Shown here piece after piece: positions 1-4,846 of a stretch of 6,307 nucleotides of DNA. How positions within the stretch are numbered: position 1 is the first letter of the stretch; the number at the start of each line of letters is the position of its first letter. This DNA comes from Anaerolineae bacterium (GTDB taxonomy: Bacteria; Chloroflexota; Anaerolineae; UBA4142): assembly GCA_027457205.1 (NCBI GenBank), contig DAIDTM010000240.1, forward strand, positions 1 through 6,307, in the 5' to 3' direction. The notes under the pieces were generated by a model. The model was not told the origin of the DNA and made no database searches. It saw only the letters and a program-made list of their open reading frames with translations. A program made the translations under genes and the position numbers.

Positions 1-130
1 CCGCGATCACCGGTGCAATCCGCGCGTCGTCAAACGCAAGATGTCCAAGTTTGATTTGAAACGTGAGCAACGTCGCCATTGGCCGCAACCAACTAAATCG
101 TTTGCTGAGGCAATCATCATCCTTATCTAA
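1..130 (+). CDS. C-terminal fragment of a putative transposase (cut by left edge)
   Basis: An open frame enters from the left edge (first complete codon at base 2) and runs 42 codons to a TAA at 128-130. The peptide is strongly basic and contains NPRVVKRKMSKF followed by LKREQRRHWPQPT and a hydrophobic end. From memory, a segment of the form PRVVKRKMS-F-KR followed by a short tail is typical of the extreme C-terminus of IS4-type DDE transposases, so I infer that an insertion sequence occupies the DNA to the left and ends in or just after this window's first 200 bases. The DDE catalytic residues would lie outside the window. I cannot tell whether the element is intact. No gene on the opposite strand competes for this stretch. 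The family assignment rests on a short tail and is moderate. Confidence 0.55.
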   Translation, partial: RDHRCNPRVVKRKMSKFDLKREQRRHWPQPTKSFAEAIIILI

Positions 131-143
131 ACAGTATTGCGTT

Positions 144-186
144 TAATCCGTTGTTGTCCGTTGTAATGGGATTAGGGCAACGGACA
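144..186. repeat. Hairpin and short direct repeat after the transposase end
   Basis: TGTCCGTTG (155-163) is the exact reverse complement of CAACGGACA (178-186). Between them TAAT (164-167) can also pair with ATTA (171-174) across a GGG loop, leaving a GGG bulge at 175-177. A direct repeat CCGTTGT occurs at 148-154 and 158-164, ten bases apart. The position 25 bp past the transposase stop fits either a transcription stop for that gene or the terminal structure of the insertion element. There is no U-run, so a classical intrinsic terminator is unlikely. Confidence 0.45.
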
Positions 187-197
187 CTCAAATGCAC

Positions 198-228
198 AGA
201 CTTCCGAAGTCTGAGACTTCGGAAGTCT
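198..228. repeat. Perfect 14-bp-arm hairpin made of two small palindromes
   Basis: The arm AGACTTCCGAAGTC (198-211) is the exact reverse complement of GACTTCGGAAGTCT (215-228), with loop TGA at 212-214. Each arm is itself a palindrome, GACTTC-N-GAAGTC, so the element is also a tandem pair of 13-bp palindromes differing only at the middle base (C versus G). It starts four bases after the DUF2442 stop codon and could act as a 3' stabiliser or bidirectional terminator. On the + strand a short TTT follows, too weak for a confident intrinsic terminator. It may equally be a REP-like mobile palindrome. Confidence 0.75.
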
Positions 229-231
229 TTC

Positions 232-576
232 TCACACGCTACTATTCGATTGTCTTTCTGGAACCAGATAATCGTCAATCCGAATCTCATCGTTGATGGC
301 ACATTTGTCGGGGTCCCACACGAGCATCTTCCGGTCTTGGCTGATCTCGTATTTTTCCCGCTCGGCTGGCTCCGCATTATAGAGGGTTGGAATCCACGAC
401 AGAGGCACGGAAAGTACCCGCCCGTCCGTCAGTTCGACGTGAATATATCTGTCATCAAATCTGACGTGATGCACTTGCGCCTCGCGCGGAAAGGTGTATG
501 CCGACGCAGGATACGGAATATCATACCACCGAGCAGTCTGTTCCGGTGTTCTATTTTGTTTTACCTTTGTACTCAT
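232..576 (-). CDS. DUF2442 domain protein, second gene of a DUF4160-DUF2442 pair
   Basis: A 114-residue soluble protein of unknown function. The order of features matches the DUF2442 family: a strand 'VHHVRFDDRYIHVELTDG', then GRVLSVPLSWIPTLYNA, a charged PAEREKY helix, and a WDPD...IRIDDYL end. Family members usually read like GR-ISVPL-W-PRL--A at this point. The region between WDPD and the final IDDYL appears a few residues longer than usual. I chose the ATG at 576 because GGAGG (complement of 583-587) lies six bases upstream; the frame remains open to an earlier possible start at 627 that has no such support. The gene overlaps the end of the DUF4160 gene by 26 bp, which indicates a bicistronic transcript and likely translational coupling. 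DUF2442 and DUF4160 genes are often found side by side and have been suggested as toxin-antitoxin-like, but I know of no settled activity. Confidence 0.85.
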   Translation of the reverse strand: MSTKVKQNRTPEQTARWYDIPYPASAYTFPREAQVHHVRFDDRYIHVELTDGRVLSVPLSWIPTLYNAEPAEREKYEISQDRKMLVWDPDKCAINDEIRIDDYLVPERQSNSSV

Positions 577-820
577 TCCACGCCTCCAGTAGCCGCTTGC
601 GATTTCGCTCGACGATTTGCAACGCACGATTCAATTCAGTGCGGCTCAACGTGCGCCCTTCGCGCGCTACCTCGACTTGCGGCTCTAGCCAGATTTTGGC
701 ATCGTTCGCGTCGTTCTGCGATCCCTTGCCAACGTGAATGCTCGCCCGATTCTCCGCTAGGGCGTCATAGCTGTGGAACCAGAAAACGAACTCGCCTTCC
801 TTGAATACGCGAGGGCTCAA
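551..820 (-). CDS. DUF4160 domain protein, first gene of a DUF4160-DUF2442 pair
   Basis: An 89-residue small protein of unknown function. It begins SPRVFKEGEFVFWFHS, has a short strand ASIHVGKG, then AKIWLEPQVEVA, and ends in a helix ERNRKRLLEAWNEYKG. This is the DUF4160 layout: the family typically opens with a P-VF--G-F-F-F-S strand, a HIHV-like strand, a K-WLEP-V-LA strand and a final helix ending L--W. The histidine of IHV is kept. A longer loop (YDALAENRASIHVGKGSQND) sits around the IHV strand. The start is a TTG at 820, supported by AAGAGG (complement of 825-830) four bases upstream, by the family N-terminus beginning exactly there, and by an in-frame stop just upstream. It is the promoter-proximal gene of the pair; the Shine-Dalgarno of the DUF2442 gene lies inside its last codons. 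I see no convincing promoter directly upstream, where a series of hairpins begins. Confidence 0.85.
   Translation of the reverse strand: MSPRVFKEGEFVFWFHSYDALAENRASIHVGKGSQNDANDAKIWLEPQVEVAREGRTLSRTELNRALQIVERNRKRLLEAWNEYKGKTK
583..587 (-). promoter_or_regulatory. Ribosome binding site for the DUF2442 gene
   Basis: GGAGG on the - strand, six bases before the ATG at 576 and within the coding sequence of DUF4160. It decides the start of the downstream gene and implies coupling of the two reading frames. Confidence 0.75.
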
Positions 821-862
821 TTTGCCTCTTGGACTTTATCGGAAATAAGAAATGTGGGTTGC

Positions 863-884
863 GCCCGACGATCAATCGTCGGGC
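863..884. repeat. Hairpin H1, 10-bp perfect arms, CA loop
   Basis: GCCCGACGAT (863-872) pairs exactly with ATCGTCGGGC (875-884) around a two-base CA loop. First of the series of ATCAAT/ATTGAT-centred palindromes upstream of DUF4160. Its left arm shares CCGACGAT with the right arm of H3, so H1 and H3 can also pair with each other in an alternative fold. Confidence 0.85.
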
Positions 885-887
885 TAG

Positions 888-915
888 TCAGCCACGCCCG
901 ATCAAATCGGGCTGA
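888..915. repeat. Hairpin H2, CAA loop, with an apparent 4-base insertion in one arm
   Basis: GCCCGAT (896-902) pairs exactly with ATCGGGC (906-912) around CAA. If four bases (CACG or equivalent) are removed from the left side, the arm becomes TCAGCCCGAT, the exact complement of ATCGGGCTGA (906-915). This suggests an original 10-bp arm, the same length as H1 and H4, later broken by a small insertion. Confidence 0.75.
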
Positions 916-918
916 AAA

Positions 919-940
919 ATAGTCGGATTGATCCGACGAT
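919..940. repeat. Hairpin H3, 10-bp arms with one mismatch, TG loop
   Basis: ATAGTCGGAT (919-928) pairs with ATCCGACGAT (931-940) around TG, with one mismatch (921 against 938). The inner seven pairs are perfect. Confidence 0.8.
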
Positions 941-948
941 GCCTTGGA

Positions 949-970
949 GCACGGAAATTGATTTCCGTGC
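949..970. repeat. Hairpin H4, 10-bp perfect arms, TG loop
   Basis: GCACGGAAAT (949-958) pairs exactly with ATTTCCGTGC (961-970) around TG. The arm sequence differs from H1-H3 except for the closing AT, while arm length and loop size are kept. Confidence 0.85.
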
Positions 971-979
971 ATTCCGCGC

Positions 980-997
980 CATTGGTTATTTCCAATG
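980..997. repeat. Weaker hairpin H5, possible last member of the series
   Basis: CATTGG (980-985) pairs with CCAATG (992-997) around a six-base loop TTATTT. Its centre lies 29 bp from that of H4, in step with the series, but it lacks the ATCAAT/ATTGAT core and the 10-bp arms, so membership is uncertain. Confidence 0.4.
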
Positions 998-1086
998 ATG
1001 TCTCTCTAGTTTCCTGCGGTTGAATTCCAACGAGTTGTTAGCGGGATAACACTGAATCCAAAGCGGGTCAAATACATCACACCAAA

Positions 1087-1121
1087 CTGTCCTACTGTCT
1101 CTGTCCCACTGTTCGCTGTCC
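1087..1121. repeat. Irregular CTGTCC-type short repeat
   Basis: Five CTGT(C/T)(C/T) units begin at 1087, 1095, 1101, 1109 and 1116, so the period varies from 6 to 8 bases. They sit just past the UPF0182 stop codon. The leftward transcript would read GGACAG repeatedly. It looks like a degenerate low-complexity repeat; no function is evident. Confidence 0.5.
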
Positions 1122-1126
1122 ACCTT

Positions 1127-3910
1127 TCACTGGCTCTGCCCCGTCGCCTGCGCCAACTGGTTCAACACCTGCTGCAACGCTTGCATCTCCTTGCCATACG
1201 TCGCCCAGTCTGCCGTCTTGAGCGCGTCTTGCGCTTTGGTATAGTGATCGTTCGCCTGTTGCACGAGCGCGGCAATGGTGGGATTCGTCGTCGCGCCGGA
1301 CGTTGGCGGCGGAGCGGTCGTCGTCGTTGTCGGCGGCGTCGTGCCAGCGACGCTGGTGCCCAACCCGGAGAAGACTTGCGCCAGCGCCTCCGTCAGTGTC
1401 GGCTGCATCGCCAGCGAATCGCCGGTGGCGACGACGACGTACTTGAGCTGCGGAATCTGGCTCTGCTGAGCAAGCAGGTAGAGCGGCTCGATGTACAACA
1501 GCGACTTGGCAATCGGAATGACCAGCAGATTGCCAAAGACGACGCTGCTGCCGCGCTGATTGAGCAAGGTGAGTTGCGAGGAAATCGTCGGGTCTTGGTT
1601 CAGCCGCGCCGAAATCTGTTCGGGACCGTAAATCAGTTTGTCTTTCGGGAACAGATAGGCGAGCATCTTGCCGTAATCCGCGCCATCGTTCTTGACGGCG
1701 AGCCAGGCAATCATATTCTGGCGATTCGCTGGCGTGAAGGGCGTCATGAGAATAAACTCTTCCTGCGTCTGTCCCGGCAAACGCATAATGATATAGTACG
1801 GCTGCATCGGCTGGGGCTGCCCCGTCAACACCTCGTTCGGTATCGCCCACAGGTCTTCCTTGTTATAGAACACCTGCGGGTCTTGCATGTGGTACGTGCG
1901 GTACATCGCCGCTTGCACCGTGAACAGGTCTTCAGGGTACCGCAGGTGCGGGCGCAACGCGGCAGGCATCGTGTCCAGCGGCTGGAACAGCGCGGGAAAG
2001 ATCGCACGGTACGATTGCAAGATCGGCTCGTTCGGATCGGCGGCGTAGAACGTCGTCGTGCCGTTGTACGCATCGATCACGATCTTGACCGAGTTGCGAA
2101 TATAGTTCAGACCCGACGCGTACGGCTCGCTGTACGGATACCGATCGGTCGTCGTGTAAGCGTCCTGAATCCAGAACAAGCGTCCGTCCGCGATCACCAG
2201 GTACGGATCGTGATCGAGCGTCAGAAACGGCGCGATGCGCTGGATGCGCAGTTGAATATCGCGATTGAGCAGGATGCGGCTGTCCGCCGTCAGCGCATCG
2301 GTGAGCAGAATGTTGCCGTCGCCATAGCGCAGCGCGAACATCAGGCGGTCCCACAGCGACCCAACGGGAACGCCGCCAGTGCCGGCGTACGTCGTGAACG
2401 CATTCTGATCGCCCTTGGGATAATCGAATTCGTGTTCTTTGGTCTTGACGAAAACGTACTGGTCGGTCTGCTCGCCAAAGTAGATCGCCGGCTGCGTGAT
2501 CGAGATCACGCCGGTGGGCGGCAGGTCTTTGATGATTAGGTTGGGCAGTCCATCCGCGGTCGCTTCGTTGACTGGACTCATCACCGCGCCGTAGCCGTGC
2601 GTGTAGACCAGATGCAGATTGACCCAGGTCTGCGCTTTATCCGTCAGTTTCGCCGTCGCGAGTTCGCGCGCGCTCAACATCACCTGACGATACTTGCCGT
2701 CGATGGTGTAGCGGTCGATGTCTACGTCGTTGAAATCGTAATACGTGCGAATCGTTTGGATTTGATTGTACGTCTGCTGCAACGGTCGATAATCCCACAG
2801 CCGAATATTGTTGATCGTATCGGCGTCCTGTTGCACATTCGCCGTCGTCGGCGCGCTATCGGCGGGATAGTTGCTCTCCACAATCTGGTTCAAACCGTAC
2901 GCCTGACGCGTCAGCGCGATGTTGTTCGTGATGTACGGTTTTTCCAACGTGAACTCGCTCGGCTTGACCTGAAAGGTCTGCACCATTTCCGGGTAGATAC
3001 CGCCGAGCAAGACCGCCGCGGCGACCCACAGCGCGATGGCGATGCCGATCGCTTTGAGCGCGCGGACGAAAATGTTGACGAGGAGCAACACCGCGAGCGC
3101 GACCGTGAGAATGGTGAGGACATTGTAGGCGGGCCACTGCGCGTTCACATCGGTATAACTCGCGCCAAAGACGACGCCGCGCGCGGAATAGACCAAACCA
3201 TAGACATTGAGCTGATAACTCCACGCGTTGATCAGGAGAAAGAGGAAACCAAGCGCGGACAGGTGCGCTTTGACCGCGCCCGTCCATTGCACGCGCCCCA
3301 GCCCCAGCATGTAGGTCGCGCCCGTCGCCAGCGCGGCGAGAATGACGACGCCGCTCAGCCAGGTGACGAGAAATTCATAGACCGGCAGCGTAAAGACGTA
3401 GAACGATACGTCCTGATGAAAGATCGGATCGATGACGCCAAACGACGCGGCGTGCTGGTACTGCAGAAACATCAGCCAATCGGCTTGCGCGATCAGACCG
3501 ACAAACACCGCGAGCAGCAAGCCGGCGGCGATCAGCAAAAAGTTAAGCGAGCGTCCGGCGAACGCGGCGAGCTGCGCCCACCGCGACGATTCGTCGTTGA
3601 TGTGCGGCGTCAGGCGGCGCGCGATCGCAATATTGACAACGTAAAAGACAAAGAACGCGAGAGCGGTAATACAGAAGATGGCGATGCGCGCCGCCCATTC
3701 CGTCGTGAGCACGGACGCGTAACCAAGTTCCTGAAACCAACGATAGTCAGTGTAGAGCCGTGGTCCGATGGAGAAGGCGATCCAGAGCAAGAGGATCGCG
3801 ATGCCGATCAGGATAGGACGCCGCAAATCCGGTGGCTCGCGGCGGAGAATCTCGTCCCAATCAATCGGCGGCGTCACGTCTCGGGCGCTGCCACCACGAT
3901 AGAATGTCAC
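1127..3910 (-). CDS. UPF0182 family large membrane protein
   Basis: A 927-residue integral membrane protein of the UPF0182 family (COG1615), biochemical role not established. Seven hydrophobic segments lie in the N-terminal third (roughly residues 31-50, 73-95, 120-142, 168-198, 215-231, 262-284, 287-304). A large domain follows, probably outside the membrane. Recognisable family signatures are YPEMVQTFQVKPSEF with PYITNNIALTRQAYGL (about 306-340), NIRLWDYRPLQQTYNQIQ, the VNLHLVYTHGYGAVMSPVNE block, and EEFILMTPFTPANRQNMIAW. A Thr/Pro-rich linker (857-878) leads to a C-terminal helical segment of about 50 residues. Length matches the family's usual 900-1000. The start is GTG at 3910, supported by GGAGGT five bases upstream and by a -10/-35 pair further out. 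It is transcribed divergently from the hydrolase gene and stands alone: the next gene leftward is 306 bp away. Confidence 0.95.
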   Translation of the reverse strand: MTFYRGGSARDVTPPIDWDEILRREPPDLRRPILIGIAILLLWIAFSIGPRLYTDYRWFQELGYASVLTTEWAARIAIFCITALAFFVFYVVNIAIARRLTPHINDESSRWAQLAAFAGRSLNFLLIAAGLLLAVFVGLIAQADWLMFLQYQHAASFGVIDPIFHQDVSFYVFTLPVYEFLVTWLSGVVILAALATGATYMLGLGRVQWTGAVKAHLSALGFLFLLINAWSYQLNVYGLVYSARGVVFGASYTDVNAQWPAYNVLTILTVALAVLLLVNIFVRALKAIGIAIALWVAAAVLLGGIYPEMVQTFQVKPSEFTLEKPYITNNIALTRQAYGLNQIVESNYPADSAPTTANVQQDADTINNIRLWDYRPLQQTYNQIQTIRTYYDFNDVDIDRYTIDGKYRQVMLSARELATAKLTDKAQTWVNLHLVYTHGYGAVMSPVNEATADGLPNLIIKDLPPTGVISITQPAIYFGEQTDQYVFVKTKEHEFDYPKGDQNAFTTYAGTGGVPVGSLWDRLMFALRYGDGNILLTDALTADSRILLNRDIQLRIQRIAPFLTLDHDPYLVIADGRLFWIQDAYTTTDRYPYSEPYASGLNYIRNSVKIVIDAYNGTTTFYAADPNEPILQSYRAIFPALFQPLDTMPAALRPHLRYPEDLFTVQAAMYRTYHMQDPQVFYNKEDLWAIPNEVLTGQPQPMQPYYIIMRLPGQTQEEFILMTPFTPANRQNMIAWLAVKNDGADYGKMLAYLFPKDKLIYGPEQISARLNQDPTISSQLTLLNQRGSSVVFGNLLVIPIAKSLLYIEPLYLLAQQSQIPQLKYVVVATGDSLAMQPTLTEALAQVFSGLGTSVAGTTPPTTTTTAPPPTSGATTNPTIAALVQQANDHYTKAQDALKTADWATYGKEMQALQQVLNQLAQATGQSQ

Positions 3911-3915
3911 GCTGC

Positions 3916-3921
3916 ACCTCC
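3916..3921 (-). promoter_or_regulatory. Ribosome binding site for the UPF0182 gene
   Basis: GGAGGT on the - strand, five bases before the GTG at 3910. It is a near-perfect Shine-Dalgarno and decides the non-ATG start. Confidence 0.8.
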
Positions 3922-3951
3922 AGTGCTCGTCTCAACTTGCTGCGGATGAAA

Positions 3952-4005
3952 CCGGTCGGGGACCAATTGGATTCTACTCCCGAAGCATCATTCGGTCAAA
4001 GACCA
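3952..4005. promoter_or_regulatory. Paired operator-like inverted repeats CGGTC-N3-GACCA
   Basis: CGGTC-GGG-GACCA at 3953-3965 and CGGTC-AAA-GACCA at 3993-4005 share all ten non-spacer bases and each contains the perfect inverted repeat GGTC-N3-GACC. Centres are 40 bp apart, close to four helical turns. One copy covers the -35 box of the leftward promoter; the other lies at its expected start point. This is the layout expected for a dimeric regulator binding two sites. The regulator is unknown and not encoded in the window. Confidence 0.45.
3971..3999 (-). promoter_or_regulatory. Sigma70-type promoter for the UPF0182 gene
   Basis: On the - strand TTGACC (complement of 3994-3999) and TAGAAT (complement of 3971-3976) are separated by exactly 17 bp. 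Expected transcription start is near 3964, giving a leader of about 54 bases before the GTG at 3910. The CCAATTGG palindrome at 3963-3970 lies at the start point. Confidence 0.65.
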
Positions 4006-4015
4006 CCTTGCCCCC

Positions 4016-4045
4016 TTGACGCGTGATGATTCGCGCGGCTATAAT
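4016..4045 (+). promoter_or_regulatory. Sigma70-type promoter for the dienelactone hydrolase gene
   Basis: TTGACG (4016-4021) and a perfect TATAAT (4040-4045) are separated by 18 bp. Expected start is near 4052, leaving a short leader of about 27 bases with its Shine-Dalgarno. The 13-bp palindrome AATGGC-T-GCCATT (4043-4055) overlaps the end of the -10 box and the start point and could be an operator. The -35 box lies back to back with that of the leftward promoter, 16 bp between them. Confidence 0.75.
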
Positions 4046-4061
4046 GGCTGCCATTGAATCG

Positions 4062-4068
4062 AAAGGAG
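4062..4068 (+). promoter_or_regulatory. Ribosome binding site for the hydrolase gene
   Basis: AAAGGAG, ten bases before the ATG at 4079. The spacing is on the long side but within the working range. Confidence 0.65.
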
Positions 4069-4078
4069 AACGCAAGTC

Positions 4079-4846
4079 ATGTGCTACGATCTTGATGCGC
4101 GTCCGCCGTATCCGCCGGTTTCCGGCGGCGCGGCGGATGGCGAGGATATTGTGTTGACGGCGCAGGATGGCAACCGCTTTGCCGCGTACATCGCTTACTC
4201 GGCGCAAGCCGACGGACCGCAAGTGGTCATCTTCCCTGATGTTCGCGGCTTGCATCAATTCTACAAGGAACTTGCGCTGCGCTTTGCCGAAGTGGGCGTC
4301 CGCGCGCTCGCGATCGATTATTTCGGACGAACCGCCGGCGTCACTCCGCGCGATGAAGCATTCGTTTACGCTCCGCACGTCGAGCAGATGACGATCCCCA
4401 CGTTTTTGAACGATGCCGCGGCGGCGTTCACCTACCTGCGTAACCAGAGCAAGACCCCGCGCGCGACCTTTATCGTCGGCTTTTGTCGCGGCGGAACGCT
4501 CGCCTTGCACACCGGCGCGGAGAAATTTGACTTGGCTGGCGTCATCGCATTCTACGCCGGTCTCAGCCGACCGATGCCCGGCAGCAAGGGCAGCACGCTG
4601 GAGCAAGCCGGCAAGATGCGTTATCCGGTGCTCGGTCTGTTTGGCGGCGCGGATGCCAGCATCCCGGCAAGCGACCGCGAGCAACTCGAACAGCAGTTGA
4701 GCCGCGCGGGCGTCCAGCACGAGATCGTCGCGTACCCCGGCGCGCCGCACAGCTTTTTTGATCGACGCTACACGGAATTTGCCGACGCCTCGGCGGACGC
4801 GTGGAAGCGCGTGCTGAGATTCGTCAATGCTCCGGTGCGGGCGTAG
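4079..4846 (+). CDS. Dienelactone hydrolase family protein (alpha/beta hydrolase)
   Basis: A 255-residue cytoplasmic alpha/beta hydrolase of the dienelactone hydrolase family; the family opens lactone or ester bonds with a Cys-Asp-His triad. The likely triad is visible: Cys136 in the nucleophile elbow GFCRGG (134-139), Asp192 in GGADASIP, and His224 in PGAPHSFFD. The early strand VVIFPDVRGL and helix HQFYKELALRFAE carry the conserved glutamate seen near the active site in the family, and ALAIDYFGRTAG continues the fold. Length agrees with the usual 230-260 residues. There is no signal peptide. The ATG at 4079 has a Shine-Dalgarno and a strong promoter upstream. No aromatic-degradation genes are nearby, so the substrate cannot be inferred; many members outside chlorocatechol clusters have unknown substrates. 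The last 23 bases overlap the end of the convergent PAP2 gene. Confidence 0.93.
   Translation: MCYDLDARPPYPPVSGGAADGEDIVLTAQDGNRFAAYIAYSAQADGPQVVIFPDVRGLHQFYKELALRFAEVGVRALAIDYFGRTAGVTPRDEAFVYAPHVEQMTIPTFLNDAAAAFTYLRNQSKTPRATFIVGFCRGGTLALHTGAEKFDLAGVIAFYAGLSRPMPGSKGSTLEQAGKMRYPVLGLFGGADASIPASDREQLEQQLSRAGVQHEIVAYPGAPHSFFDRRYTEFADASADAWKRVLRFVNAPVRA

Larger units (their letters stand above)
821..1126. other. Gene-free spacer with a hairpin cluster
   Basis: About 306 bp between the UPF0182 stop and the DUF4160 start, both genes on the - strand. It holds four strong and one weaker hairpin (863-997, listed separately) and an irregular CTGTCC-type repeat (1087-1121). I see no tRNA, no small reading frame with a credible start, and no U-tailed terminator. 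One weak leftward promoter-like pair is TTGACC (complement of 1066-1071), 17 bp from TATCCC; its -10 box is poor and it lies over 200 bp from the TTG start, so I do not call it. Confidence 0.6.

Noticed and set aside
198..231. Intrinsic terminator at the 198-228 hairpin
   Set aside because: The stem is strong but only a three-base T run follows on the + strand and none on the - strand, so it is kept as a repeat rather than called a terminator.
577..627. Longer DUF2442 start at 627
   Set aside because: Lies inside DUF4160, has no supporting ribosome site, and the ATG at 576 has a perfect GGAGG.
151..804. 217-codon + strand open frame over the DUF4160-DUF2442 pair
   Set aside because: It reads through the 198-228 hairpin and opposes two recognisable overlapping genes with good ribosome sites; its own product has no family resemblance.
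863..997. CRISPR-like array
   Set aside because: The units are different inverted repeats, not identical direct repeats with unique spacers, and no cas gene is present.
1016..1055. Possible integron attC-like site (AAC...GTTAGC with short inverted pieces)
   Set aside because: Only fragments of the consensus occur, the arms are short and there is no integrase or cassette gene structure.
1181..2539. Long + strand open frame (452 codons) opposite the UPF0182 gene
   Set aside because: Extremely Arg-rich, low in recognisable domains, no Shine-Dalgarno context; it is the antisense shadow of a GC-rich gene whose - strand product matches a known family throughout.
2597..3949. Second long + strand open frame (450 codons) opposite the UPF0182 gene
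   Set aside because: Same Arg/Asp/Gln-rich shadow composition; the - strand encodes clear membrane segments and UPF0182 signatures.
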